From: Streptomyces varsoviensis
GTDB taxonomy: Bacteria; Actinomycetota; Actinomycetes; Streptomycetales; Streptomycetaceae
NCBI RefSeq assembly: GCF_000718635.1
Contig: NZ_JOBF01000013.1
Span: 310,001 to 374,000 of the forward strand
Length of the DNA: 64,000 bases
Reading direction: 5' to 3'
Below, one piece after another: positions 32,309 through 41,212 of this stretch. A program made the position numbers and the translations under genes. Under the pieces are notes generated by a model that saw only the letters and a program-made list of their open reading frames with translations, was not told the DNA's origin and did no database searches. How positions within the stretch are numbered: position 1 is the stretch's first letter; every line of letters starts with the position of its first letter.

Positions 32309-35300
32309 CTAGTGGCCGATTGGAATCTCGTCCGGTCGGGCCGGCCTCGTCTCGCCCCAATTGTAATACGTCTTGCCGGTCTTCGGGTTTACGTGCTTTT
32401 CCATCGGTACCACGTGAGGTGGCGCGATTCCGTTGTGCACGGCAGAGTCGGGGTCTATGTCCACTCGCTTGGACATCGCCCCGTCGGCGTCGTAGACCGC
32501 GTAAGCCGTCACACTCCCGTCCTGTTTGCGGCGGACAAGAGTCTCATTCGGCTGTGCTGTCTTCGGGAAGCGGCCCTGGTGGTGGGTCGCGCCGGATAGG
32601 TCCAGGGTCCCGCACTTCAGCCCGAGCGCGTCCGACAGCGTCAACGGGTTGAGCACGTAGCGGTGATGGTTCGGGGCCGGTTCGAGGCCCAGCGGGTCCG
32701 GGCTGATGTAGCGGGCGGTTTCGGGGTCGTAGTGGCGGAAGTAGTTGTAGTGGAGGCCGGTTTCCGGGTCGGCGTATTGGCCGGGGAAGCGGAGAGGGCA
32801 GTCGGCGGTGTTGGTGTCCGTTGGGGACGGGAAACGCGAGCCCCACAGCGTGGTGCGGTGTTGCCAGGCCACCTCGGCCGAGGGGGTTATCAACTCCAGT
32901 GGTGTGCCGGCCGGGTCGGTGATGATGGCGTGGAAGTGCGTGGTCTCGGAGGGGTCCGAGAGGGTCGCGTATTTTGTTATCAGGGATTCGCCCGGCTCGC
33001 GGGTGAGGGGGCGGTGGTCGGTTTGGGTGAGGGGGCGGTGGGTGTCGGGGGCGTAGTCCCAGGTGGTGGCTCGGCCGGTGGGGGAGAGCTGTTCCGCCAG
33101 GCGGCTTTCGTCCCAGGTGAAGGTTGTTTCCGCCGCCACAGTGCCGTCTTCGCCGAGGCGCTGTTTGGATATTCGGCGGCCCAAGGGGTCGTACGTGTAG
33201 TGCCAGGTATCGCCCTCCGGGGTTACCGCATCCGTCAGGCGGTCTTCCGCGTTCCACCTGTACGTCCACGTTCTTACCTGGCCGTTGAGGAGTTTGCGGG
33301 TTTTGCGGATGAGGCGGCCTTGCGCGTCGTGTTCGTAGCGGGTGCGGCCCGCTCGCCGAATCAGCGTGCCGGTGAATTCTCGGTCGCCGGGTGATTCATG
33401 GGCCGGGGCCTCGGCCCGCGTCAGGTTCCCAGCGCCGTCATAGGCGTAGCGCTCCGTCCAGCCGTGGGCGTTCACGCCCGTTACCCGGCCCATCGGGTCG
33501 AGGTCGAATCGGCGCGTTCCCGAGGTCAGTTCGCGGATTTCGGTGAGGTGGCCGTCCGGGCGGTAGGCGTACGTCCGGTGTTGCAGCAAGCCGGCCGCTT
33601 CAGGGGTGTGGATGCTCTGCGTGGTCAGGCGGTCGTTCTTGTCCCAGGTCTGCGTCAGGCTCGCGCCGCCGGCCAGGGAGCGTTCCAATTCCCTTCCCGC
33701 CGCGTCGTACGCGAAGGTCAACGAACCGGCTTCCGAGTGGAGTTCGGTCGGCCTGCCCTCCGCGTCGTACGTCCACTCCGACGTCAGGCCCGACGGCGTC
33801 ACCCTCCGCGTGCGGCGGCCCAGCGCGTCGTACTCGTACCGGGTGGCGCGGCCGTTCACCGTCTCCAGGACCGGCCGGCCCAGCGCGTCCCGCTCTATGG
33901 TCAGTGCCGCGTCCGCGTTCGTCGCGCCGGCCAGGCCGCCGGCGGCGTCGTACGCGTACGTCGTGATCTCGTCGGCGTCGGCGTCGGCGCCGGTGCGCTG
34001 TCCCACCACGCGCCCCAGCACGTCCCGCTCGAAGCGCAGCGTCTCGCCCGCCCCGTTCGTCCGGGAGATCAGTCCGCCCGCCGCGTCGTGCTCGTACGTC
34101 AGGGTGCGGCCGTTGAAGTCGGTCTCCGAGGCGAGGCGGCCCGCTTCGTCGTACGTGTACGACCAGGTCAGCCCTTGGGGGTTGGTGACCTCGGTCAGGC
34201 GCAGCTCCGTGTCGTACGCGAAGGCGTACCGCGTGCCGTCCGGGTCCGTCCGCGTCGCCGGTACGTCGAAGTGGGTGGAGGTCCGCCGGGTGGTGTTGCC
34301 GGCGGCGTCCGTGTGGGTCAGGAGGTTGCCCTCGCCGTCCCACGTCCAGGTCTCGTGCGTACCGTCCGGGTGTTCGCGGCGGCTCGGCTTGGACTCGGTG
34401 GTCCAGGCCATCCGGATGGTGTGCCCCAGCGGGTCGACGCTCTCGACCACGCGGCCGAAGGCGTCGCGGCGGACCGTGGTCGTGTGCCCCAGCGCGTCCG
34501 TCACCGCGACCGGGAGCCCCGCCGCGTCGCACGTCGCCGTCCGCGTGTGGCCGAGGGCGTCCGTGACCGATGCCAGGTGGCCGGCGGAGTCGTGCGCGTA
34601 ATGCGTCTGCGCCCCGGTCGGGTCCGTTGTCGCGAGGACGTTGCCGCGCTCGTCGTACGCATGCCGCCAGACCGCGCCGCCCGGCTCGACGACCTCCAGC
34701 GGCCGGCACAGGTCGTTGTACGTGGCCCGGGCCGCCGCGCCGTCCGGCAGCGTCAGCTCGGTGAGATTGCCCGCCTCGTCGTACGCGTAGCGCGTCGTAC
34801 GGCCCAGGGGGTCCGTGGTGGAGAGGGGGTTCTCGCCCCGGGCGTCCCACTCGGTCAGCGTGACGTGGCCCAGGGGGTCGGTCTCCGCGATCACCTGGCC
34901 GTCCGCGTTGTACCGGCAGGTCGTCCGGTGGCCGAGCGAGTCCGTGTACGTCGTCGTGCGCGCGGCGTCGTCGTAGGCGAAGGAGCCGTTGAAGACCCCG
35001 TCGCTGCCGTCGGTACGGACCACCCGCCCCCGGCCGTCGTAGATGTACGCGAAGGAGGTGCCGTTGCGGTCGGTCCAGGAGGTGATCCGGTCTTCGGCGT
35101 CGTAGGTGAAGCGCAGGGGCTTGCCGCTGGAGTTGATGACCTCGGCGAGGTTGCCGACCGCGTCGTAGCCGTAGCGCAGCACCACCGTCCCGCCGCCGGG
35201 GGACGGGCGTTGGTGCTCGTACGGCGACGGTGCCTCGTCCAGCAGGCGCAGCGCCGTGACCCGCGGGCCCTCGGTGTCCACGGCCAGGTAGTAGCCGCCC

Positions 35301-36550
35301 GAGTGACGGAGCCCCGTCGGGGCCCCGCCCGCCCCGCGCTCCACGTCGATGCGCGCGCCATTCCGGTCCGACCAGGACTCCAGCGGCAGGTGCACCGCGC
35401 CCTCGGCCGCGCTGGGGGCGATGTGACTGAAGGTGCGTACGACGCCGGTGTGCGGGTCGGTGACGGTGATGACGCCGTCCGGGCGGCCGTCCCACTCCAG
35501 CGGCCAGCGCGCGCCCTTCGAGGGGAAGACCCCCTCGCCCGGCCGCGGCACCGGGTACACCAGCCGCATCCCGTCCGCCGCCGCGAACACCACGCCCCGC
35601 GCGTCGAGCTGCAACGTCTCGTCCAGCGTCGAGACCCAGGTGGGGCCGAAGCACGTACCCGCCCGGTACGAGGACAGATGCGTACGCTCGAAGAGCAGCG
35701 GCAGGCTCCCCGGCAGCTCCACATCCGTGTGCGTCATCAGCATCGCCCCGGTGGCCACGTCCACCGGCTCGCCCTTGCAGGGCGTCTTGTCCGCCGGACG
35801 GGCAAACGGCCCCTCTTCGATGAGGTTGGGGCGCAGGTCCGGGCGGAGCAGGTTCTTGTACCCGCCGAACTGCCCGGCCCGTGAGGTGATCGGGCCGACG
35901 CCGCCGAACAGCCCGCCCCAGACCATGCCGCTCTCCGCGGCGTTGGAGACCTCGGTCAGGCTGAAACCGTGCTGCTGGCCCAGCGCGATGCGGACCGGCT
36001 GGGCGACGGCCGCGTCGATGGTCATCGAGAAGACGCCCTCGTAGACGGCGCCGGTCAGCATGCCGGCGGCGATCGCCGCGACCGATGCCTCGACCTCGAC
36101 GCCCAGGCCGGCGGCCATCTCGATGATCCCGGCGGCGACCTCGTCCGACCCGCCCGCGGTGACGACGGTCAGCAGCACCCCGCCCGCGATGGCGAGCGCG
36201 TCGATGCCGATCTGCTCCCACAGCGTCTTGATGGCGTCGTCGACCGTGTCGGCGAACTTCTCCAGCGCCTCGGCCATCTTCCGGGACGCCTTGGCGAGGT
36301 CGCTGAGCCAGCCGCCGTCCGCGCCCTTGGCGTAGCGCTCCCAGAAGGTCCGGAAGGCGTCGATCGCCTCGCCCTTGTTGTTGTGGATGAGGGAGGTGGC
36401 CTCCCGGTTCGTCGCGCCCCGTACGTCGTCGACGCTGTCGGCGAACGTACGCCACGCGTCCGCGGCGTGCCGCAGGGTCCCGGAATTGGCGTCAGGCCAC
36501 CACATGCCGAGCTTGAGGAGGATCTTCTTGGCCTCGTCCTCGATGCTCAT
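32309..36550 (-). CDS. RHS-repeat polymorphic toxin with WXG100-like N-terminus
   Basis: A 1413-residue protein. N-terminal ~220 residues: a helical WXG100/LXG-like export region (WRTFADSVDDVRGATNREA, FRTFWERYAKGADGGWLSDLAKASRKMAEAL) with a hydrophobic hairpin. A DUF6531 segment follows (about 257-310; GEPVDVATGAMLMTHTDVELPG). Then come some 35 RHS/YD repeats (YDAxGRLxxxT) forming a shell. The core ends in the conserved DPLGLEPAPNHHRYVLNPL. The C-terminal ~110 residues are the variable toxin tip (DADGAMSKRVDIDPDSA, APPHVVPMEKHVNPKTGKTYYN), resembling polymorphic toxin type 24-like domains. It overlaps the small WXG100-like gene upstream by ATGA. Export by a type VII system is inferred. Confidence 0.9.
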   Translation of the reverse strand: MSIEDEAKKILLKLGMWWPDANSGTLRHAADAWRTFADSVDDVRGATNREATSLIHNNKGEAIDAFRTFWERYAKGADGGWLSDLAKASRKMAEALEKFADTVDDAIKTLWEQIGIDALAIAGGVLLTVVTAGGSDEVAAGIIEMAAGLGVEVEASVAAIAAGMLTGAVYEGVFSMTIDAAVAQPVRIALGQQHGFSLTEVSNAAESGMVWGGLFGGVGPITSRAGQFGGYKNLLRPDLRPNLIEEGPFARPADKTPCKGEPVDVATGAMLMTHTDVELPGSLPLLFERTHLSSYRAGTCFGPTWVSTLDETLQLDARGVVFAAADGMRLVYPVPRPGEGVFPSKGARWPLEWDGRPDGVITVTDPHTGVVRTFSHIAPSAAEGAVHLPLESWSDRNGARIDVERGAGGAPTGLRHSGGYYLAVDTEGPRVTALRLLDEAPSPYEHQRPSPGGGTVVLRYGYDAVGNLAEVINSSGKPLRFTYDAEDRITSWTDRNGTSFAYIYDGRGRVVRTDGSDGVFNGSFAYDDAARTTTYTDSLGHRTTCRYNADGQVIAETDPLGHVTLTEWDARGENPLSTTDPLGRTTRYAYDEAGNLTELTLPDGAAARATYNDLCRPLEVVEPGGAVWRHAYDERGNVLATTDPTGAQTHYAHDSAGHLASVTDALGHTRTATCDAAGLPVAVTDALGHTTTVRRDAFGRVVESVDPLGHTIRMAWTTESKPSRREHPDGTHETWTWDGEGNLLTHTDAAGNTTRRTSTHFDVPATRTDPDGTRYAFAYDTELRLTEVTNPQGLTWSYTYDEAGRLASETDFNGRTLTYEHDAAGGLISRTNGAGETLRFERDVLGRVVGQRTGADADADEITTYAYDAAGGLAGATNADAALTIERDALGRPVLETVNGRATRYEYDALGRRTRRVTPSGLTSEWTYDAEGRPTELHSEAGSLTFAYDAAGRELERSLAGGASLTQTWDKNDRLTTQSIHTPEAAGLLQHRTYAYRPDGHLTEIRELTSGTRRFDLDPMGRVTGVNAHGWTERYAYDGAGNLTRAEAPAHESPGDREFTGTLIRRAGRTRYEHDAQGRLIRKTRKLLNGQVRTWTYRWNAEDRLTDAVTPEGDTWHYTYDPLGRRISKQRLGEDGTVAAETTFTWDESRLAEQLSPTGRATTWDYAPDTHRPLTQTDHRPLTREPGESLITKYATLSDPSETTHFHAIITDPAGTPLELITPSAEVAWQHRTTLWGSRFPSPTDTNTADCPLRFPGQYADPETGLHYNYFRHYDPETARYISPDPLGLEPAPNHHRYVLNPLTLSDALGLKCGTLDLSGATHHQGRFPKTAQPNETLVRRKQDGSVTAYAVYDADGAMSKRVDIDPDSAVHNGIAPPHVVPMEKHVNPKTGKTYYNWGETRPARPDEIPIGH

Positions 36551-36915
36551 TCGGCGCCCTTGCCGTGGCCCCCGCCGCCCTGGTGCTTCTCCTTCGTGAA
36601 GATCCCGGCGATCACCTCATCGTTGTCGACATGCCCGTCCGCCATGTCGTCGAGCGCCTCGTGGATGCTCACCAGCCCGAGGACGGCGATGCCCGCCACC
36701 CGCTCCAACTGCTTCTGGTTGGGGCTGTAGTCCTTGCCGAACTTCTTGCCCGGCTTGTCGTCGCCCCACGGCTCGCCGTACCCGTCCAACGTCGTGATCA
36801 GCAGCTTCAGCGCCTTGCTCAGCGCCACGCTCTGCTTCTGGAAGACGGGCGCCGCCGATTTGATGTCCGCCGTCTTGATGTTCAGTACCTTGCCGCTGTC
36901 GTGGCCCTCGCCCAC
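36547..36915 (-). CDS. WXG100-like small helical partner of the RHS toxin
   Basis: A 122-residue protein (VGEGHDSGKVLNIKTADIKSAAPVFQKQ, LKLLITTLDGYGEPWGDDKPGKKFGKDYSPNQ, VAGIAVLGLVSIHEALDDMADGH). Two long helices around a GEPWGDD turn place it with ESX/WXG100-like export partners that form a dimer with the toxin N-terminus. GTG 36915 has GGGAGG upstream. Its stop overlaps the RHS start (ATGA), so the two are coupled. The Gly/His-rich tail (KHQGGGGHGKGAE) is probably disordered. Confidence 0.75.
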   Translation of the reverse strand: MGEGHDSGKVLNIKTADIKSAAPVFQKQSVALSKALKLLITTLDGYGEPWGDDKPGKKFGKDYSPNQKQLERVAGIAVLGLVSIHEALDDMADGHVDNDEVIAGIFTKEKHQGGGGHGKGAE

Positions 36916-37043
36916 CGCGCGCCGCCTCCCCCGTAAAACCAAGCCCCTCGCAAACCTTCAGCGTAGGAAGCGAGTGCCATGGGGCTGCCAATGGGGCGCA
37001 ATGGATGAGTAAAGGGGGCGGGGGTCGTGGAGTGACATGCGGC

Positions 37044-37078
37044 ACGGGGTGCGGCCTCATCGAAGTGCCGCACCCCGT
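37044..37078 (-). terminator. Terminator of the M1 peptidase gene
   Basis: A perfect 12-bp stem (37044-37055 with 37067-37078) and an 11-nt loop lie about 80 bp beyond the M1 stop in its direction of transcription. It separates that gene from the WXG100/RHS operon. Confidence 0.75.
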
Positions 37079-37099
37079 ATGCCCGTTGATCGCCGATCA

Positions 37100-37165
37100 G
37101 CGGACTACTCCGGCTACTCCGCCTACTTCACGTACTCCGCCTACTTCACGTACTTCGCCTACTTC
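37100..37165 (-). repeat. 18-bp repeats at and after the M1 peptidase stop codon
   Basis: On the minus strand, GGCGNAGTACGTGAAGTA-type units repeat two to three times with a shorter CGGAGTAG remnant. The first unit contains the TAG stop of the M1 gene, so the stop itself lies within slippage-prone sequence. The remaining intergenic bases (36916-37043) show nothing else. Confidence 0.65.
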
Positions 37166-38583
37166 GTCAGTTTCGCCAGCGAGCCCGGGTAGAGGTACTT
37201 CTTCTCCGGGATCTTGGTGCTGTGCACCCAGGCGTTGAAGAAGCCGGTGAGGTCCTTTCCGGAGACCTTCTGGGCGAGCTTTTCGAACTGCGGCCAGGTC
37301 GCGTTGGAGCCGCGATGGTCGTGGGTCCACTGCTTGAGCGTCGCGAAGAACGCCTTGTCGCCTACGGTGCGGCGCAGGGCGTGGATCATCAGCGACCCCT
37401 TGTCGTACAACGCCGGGTCCAATTCCCTGCCCTTTCCGGGGTCGTAGAGCTTTACGCCCCAGTACTCGGGGTTGTTCTTCTGCTCCTCGACGGTGTCGTG
37501 GTAGAAGTACCCGTCGATGTCGGCGCCCTTGTGCTCCTCCCAGAGCTGGCTGGCGTACTGCGCGAAGCATTCGTTGAGGCAGCCGTTGCGCCAGTCGGCG
37601 ACCGTGACGCTGTCGCCGAACCACTGGTGGGCGTCCTCGTGGGTCATCGACATGTCGAACATCGACCCGTCGTACGTGGGGCGGGTCTGCGTCTCAAGGG
37701 CTCCCGGGCCGTCGCCGTCGCCGCCGCTCACGACGATGCCGCCGGCGGAGGAGAACGGGTACGGGCCGAATTTCGACGAGAAGAAGTCGAGGATGTCCGG
37801 GAGCAGCCCCTCCCATTTCTGGCTCGCCGCCTCGGTGCCGGGGCTGTACGCGTGAATGACGGGCGTACCGTCCTTGAGCTTCGAGTGGTGCACGGTGAAT
37901 TTGTCGACGGCGAAGGCGGTCAGATAGGTGGCCACCGGGCTGTCCTCGCGCCAGCGGAAGGTCTTGGTGGCCTTGCCGTCGGCGCTCTCGCCGGTGGTGG
38001 TCTTGCCGGGCAGTCCGCTGCCGATCGCGGTCCAACCGTCCGGGACGGTCGCCGTGAGCTGGAAGGTGGCTTTGTTCGACGGGTGGTCATTGCTCGGGTA
38101 CCAGTCCCGCGAGGAATGCGGCTCCCCGGATACGTACGCGCCGCCGTCTTTCATGGTGTTCCAGGCGCCGCCGACCGGTTTGCCGGCGTAGCGGACGCGG
38201 ACCGTGAACTTCTTTCCCTTGGCGAGTCGCCGGCCGGGGGTGATGTCCAGCTTGTGTTCGCCGGAGCGGGAGAAGGATTTCGCGGGGGCGCCGTCGATGT
38301 CGACGGAGGCGACGGTGAAGCCCTTCAGGTCCAGGCTGAAGCGGTCCAGGTCCTCGGTGGCCTTGGCGGTGACGGTGGTGTCGCCGTCGAGGTAGCGGGT
38401 GCGGGCGGGGTCGTAGCCGACGCGCACGTCGTAGTGCGAGACCCGGTAGCCGGAGTTGCCGTCGTCGGGGTAGTAGGGGTCGCCCACGCCGCTGCCGCCG
38501 ATGGCGGCGGAGGCGGGGCCGGTGGAGAGGGCGAGGCTGCCGACGAGCGCGCCGAGCAGGGCGAAGCGGTGGGGTGTACGCAT
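37159..38583 (-). CDS. Secreted M1-family metallopeptidase
   Basis: A 474-residue protein. It has a signal peptide (MRTPHRFALLGALVGSLALSTGPASAA, cleavage after about residue 27), an N-terminal beta domain and a catalytic domain with HEDAHQWFGDSV (HExxH, about 317-328) and the third zinc ligand in LNECFAQY. This is a short aminopeptidase N-like form without the C-terminal HEAT domain. It acts outside the cell; probably nutrient proteolysis. It is followed (25 bp upstream on the same strand) by the secreted M28 peptidase gene, so the two may be co-expressed. Confidence 0.9.
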   Translation of the reverse strand: MRTPHRFALLGALVGSLALSTGPASAAIGGSGVGDPYYPDDGNSGYRVSHYDVRVGYDPARTRYLDGDTTVTAKATEDLDRFSLDLKGFTVASVDIDGAPAKSFSRSGEHKLDITPGRRLAKGKKFTVRVRYAGKPVGGAWNTMKDGGAYVSGEPHSSRDWYPSNDHPSNKATFQLTATVPDGWTAIGSGLPGKTTTGESADGKATKTFRWREDSPVATYLTAFAVDKFTVHHSKLKDGTPVIHAYSPGTEAASQKWEGLLPDILDFFSSKFGPYPFSSAGGIVVSGGDGDGPGALETQTRPTYDGSMFDMSMTHEDAHQWFGDSVTVADWRNGCLNECFAQYASQLWEEHKGADIDGYFYHDTVEEQKNNPEYWGVKLYDPGKGRELDPALYDKGSLMIHALRRTVGDKAFFATLKQWTHDHRGSNATWPQFEKLAQKVSGKDLTGFFNAWVHSTKIPEKKYLYPGSLAKLTK

Positions 38584-38608
38584 GAGGTGGCGTCCGTTCC
38601 TGTCGGCG

Positions 38609-39502
38609 TCAGCGGGTGGTGGTGGCGAGCTTCCAGACCACGTTGGCGATGGCGTTGGCGCTCATGGTCTCGGTCTTCGGGTCCACGTTGTCGATGCGGT
38701 CGCACGCCTCGTGCAGGCAGTTCCCGACGCCCGTGGTGAAGCCGGAGGTGGGGATTCCGGCCTTCCCGAACGACTCGTGGTCCGAGCCGCCGACGCCGAT
38801 GTCGAAGGTGGGGAGCTTCTTGGCCGCGAAATAGTCCTCGAACGCGTCCGTGGCCTCCTTGCCGTCGTGCACGACGAGCCACTGCCGCACGTTCTTGGAG
38901 CCGGTCATGTCGAAGTTCAGATAGGTGTCGATCTTCTTGCGCTCGGCGGCCGGGAGCTTCTTGAGGTACCGCGCGGAACCGACCAGTCCCTCCTCCTCCG
39001 CGTCCCACCACGCGAACCGCAGATGCCGCTTCGGCTTCAGATGCCCCTTGGCCACGGCCTGGGCCGTGGCCAGAACGGCGGCCGAGCCGGACCCGTTGTC
39101 GTTGATCCCCGGCCCCGCCGGGACGCTGTCGAGGTGCGCGCCCGCGAACAGCGTGTGGTTCGCGTCCCCACCCGGCCAGTCCGCGATGAGGTTGTGGCCG
39201 ACGGCCCCCTTGTACGTGAAGGAGTCGACGCGGGTCTTGAAGCCCGCCTTGTCGAGCACGCCCTTCACGTATTCCAGCGACTGCTCATGCCCCTTGGTGC
39301 CGAAGGCGCGGTTTCCGCCGTCGCGGTCCGCGATCTTCTGGAGGGCGTTCAGGTGCGGCATGACGTCCTGCTCCGAGATGGCGGGCGGCCCCGCCTGGGT
39401 ACGGGCCGGGTCGGCCCCAGCGGGCACGGCCCCGGTCCCGAGCAGCACGAGCCCGAGCCCCACGGCCCCGACCGTGTACGTACGACGGCTGGCCAACTTC
39501 AT
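38609..39502 (-). CDS. Secreted M28-family aminopeptidase
   Basis: A 297-residue protein with a signal peptide (MKLASRRTYTVGAVGLGLVLLGTGAVPAGA). The M28 two-zinc site is seen in AGAHLDSVPAGPGINDNGSG (His and Asp), AWWDAEEEGLVGS (Glu pair) and FDMTGS. It resembles the S. griseus aminopeptidase type. ATG 39502 has GGAGGAG 5 nt upstream. The gene is read towards the M1 peptidase gene 25 bp further on and is probably in one operon with it. Confidence 0.9.
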   Translation of the reverse strand: MKLASRRTYTVGAVGLGLVLLGTGAVPAGADPARTQAGPPAISEQDVMPHLNALQKIADRDGGNRAFGTKGHEQSLEYVKGVLDKAGFKTRVDSFTYKGAVGHNLIADWPGGDANHTLFAGAHLDSVPAGPGINDNGSGSAAVLATAQAVAKGHLKPKRHLRFAWWDAEEEGLVGSARYLKKLPAAERKKIDTYLNFDMTGSKNVRQWLVVHDGKEATDAFEDYFAAKKLPTFDIGVGGSDHESFGKAGIPTSGFTTGVGNCLHEACDRIDNVDPKTETMSANAIANVVWKLATTTR

Positions 39503-39599
39503 GGACACTCCTCCAGTCGGTCGAAACTCCAGCACCGAAAAGTGCCTTCGCCGACCAGACGCCCGACGGGGGCCGGGGTTGCGCCGCCCGCTCCGCGTA

Positions 39600-40046
39600 T
39601 CACCCCGCGAGCTGAAACCACACGGCTTTCCCTGGCCCCGGCCCGTGCGCGCACACCCCCCACTCCGACGCGCACGCCCCGATGAGCAGCAGCCCCCGCC
39701 CGTTCTCCCGCGCGTCGCTCGGCGCGCTCTCCTTGGGCAGGCCCGGAGCCTCCTTGGGCAGGCCCGGAGCCCCGTCGTGGACCAGTACGCGCAGCGATCC
39801 TCCGACGTCCCACTCGGCGTAGAGCGTCACGGGAACCGAACACCCGCTGCCGATACAGGCGTTGACGGCGTTGGTGACGGCTTCGGAGGTGAGGAGTACG
39901 GCGACGTCGACGAGATCGGCCCGGCCCGCGGCCGCGAGTGCCGTGCGCATGGCCTGGCGGGCGGTATGGACCCACCCGGGGCGGGGTGGGAAGACGAGGG
40001 AGAAGTCTGGCCGCGGGGGTTCGGCGGTCGCGGTGCTGGGACACAT
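39600..40046 (-). CDS. HATPase_c (RsbW-like) protein of WhiJ-like set 2
   Basis: A 148-residue GHKL ATP-binding protein (N box VAVLLTSEAVTNAVNACIG, about 48-66; G box ENGRGLLLIGACASEWG, about 114-130). Between them is an exact duplication of the heptapeptide APGLPKE (21-bp tandem repeat, 39732-39775). It is divergent from the second XRE gene across a 275-bp region, the same arrangement as set 1. Confidence 0.83.
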   Translation of the reverse strand: MCPSTATAEPPRPDFSLVFPPRPGWVHTARQAMRTALAAAGRADLVDVAVLLTSEAVTNAVNACIGSGCSVPVTLYAEWDVGGSLRVLVHDGAPGLPKEAPGLPKESAPSDARENGRGLLLIGACASEWGVCAHGPGPGKAVWFQLAG

Positions 40047-40265
40047 GCGTGACTCCTTTGGTCACGGGGGGCCCAGTCCCCTGGCGGGCGCGGTCGCGTA
40101 GGCGCGGACATGTCGACGTGCTGAGGACACGTTGTGCGTACACGCCTACGGGACGCTTCCGGTTTACGCCGGGGCGGGCGATTCGTCTTCGACAGTAGGG
40201 AAGAGATTTCGTAAGTTACAACCGCTTCCGCGCTATCTCCCTCGGACGAGTGGGTCCGCAGCGCC

Positions 40266-40287
40266 TGCGTGGACTGGCAGTTGAGGG
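40266..40287. promoter_or_regulatory. Sequence word shared by the two WhiJ-like loci, copy 2
   Basis: TGCGTGG-ACTGGCAGTTGAGGG repeats, with one indel, the word at 30673-30694. It lies 35-56 bp before the second XRE start codon. The rest of the 275-bp divergent region shows no long palindrome; a small GTAAGTTAC palindrome is at about 40212. Confidence 0.45.
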
Positions 40288-40321
40288 CGCGCGAGACTGT
40301 GCGGCGAGGTGAGGAGGGTGG

Positions 40322-41203
40322 ATGCCACCGAGGAGTCAACCGAGCGAACGGCAGCGACGGCTAGGTGTCGAACTGCGAAAGCTGCGTATCGGCGCCGGGC
40401 TTTCGGGGGATCAGGCCGCGGCGATCATCGACGCGGACCGCCAACGCGTCAGCAATATCGAGGCCGGCCGTGTTGACGTGCCACGCAATGGCCTGCACAA
40501 GCTGCTCCGCGCCTACGGCTGCTCGGAGGGACCGCTCTTCGAGGGGCTCATGGCGATGGCACAGGACCGGGGGAAGGGCTGGTGGGATTCCTATGCGGAT
40601 GTCATGGGGCGGCCAGCACTTGACCTGGCCGAATTGGAATCCCAGTCCGTCAGTATCCGGTCTCACGAACTGCTGCTCATCCCGGGCCTATTCCAGACTG
40701 TTGACTACGCGCGAGCCGTCTGCGAAACCGCTGACGGCCGCGAGGAGGTCGTGGGTCGGTATGTGGAGTTCCGCATTGCCCGACAGCAGATCCTCTATCG
40801 TGATACGCCCGTGGCCTGTCACGCCGTGATCCATGAAGCAGCGCTCCACACGCGGGCAGGCAGCCCCCGCACCATGCGGCAGCAACTGAGTCGGCTCATC
40901 GAGATGGCCCGGCTCCCCAATGTCACGGTGCAGATCTTCCCGTTCGAGGCGGGCGCGTACTCCGCGATCAGCCGTGCCTTCGTCATCTTCGGCCGCGCGA
41001 CGCCGGACCTCGACACCGTGCGCCTGGAGCGTCCGGTCAACTCTGCAGTCCTGCGGGACGAGGATCAGGCGGGCAAGTACAAGAGGATTTTCGACAAGCT
41101 GACCGAGTTGGCGCTACCACCGGTTGACCCTGATACCCGCCCTGAGTCCCATGAAGCCCGGGATTCCTTGAGCCTCATTCAACATGTCATGTATGCCCTC
41201 TGA
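40322..41203 (+). CDS. XRE-family regulator with DUF5753 domain (WhiJ-like), set 2
   Basis: A 293-residue protein with the same layout as the gene at 30819: helix-turn-helix (LRKLRIGAGLSGDQAAAIIDADRQRVSNIEAGR, about 17-49), then DUF5753 (IPGLFQTVDYARAVCE, HEAALHTRAGSP, VTVQIFPFEAGAYS). It is followed by three tandem DUF397 genes. The regulator recognises unknown DNA; by analogy with WhiJ it is repressed or relieved through a DUF397 partner. Confidence 0.88.
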   Translation: MPPRSQPSERQRRLGVELRKLRIGAGLSGDQAAAIIDADRQRVSNIEAGRVDVPRNGLHKLLRAYGCSEGPLFEGLMAMAQDRGKGWWDSYADVMGRPALDLAELESQSVSIRSHELLLIPGLFQTVDYARAVCETADGREEVVGRYVEFRIARQQILYRDTPVACHAVIHEAALHTRAGSPRTMRQQLSRLIEMARLPNVTVQIFPFEAGAYSAISRAFVIFGRATPDLDTVRLERPVNSAVLRDEDQAGKYKRIFDKLTELALPPVDPDTRPESHEARDSLSLIQHVMYAL

Positions 41204-41212
41204 AGGAGTCAC

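Noticed and set aside
33398..35884. Long open frame (828 codons) on the plus strand opposite the RHS gene
   Set aside because: It is antisense to the RHS repeats, rich in Arg/Val/Gly with no recognisable domain. It exists because GC-rich third positions remove stop codons on the opposite strand.
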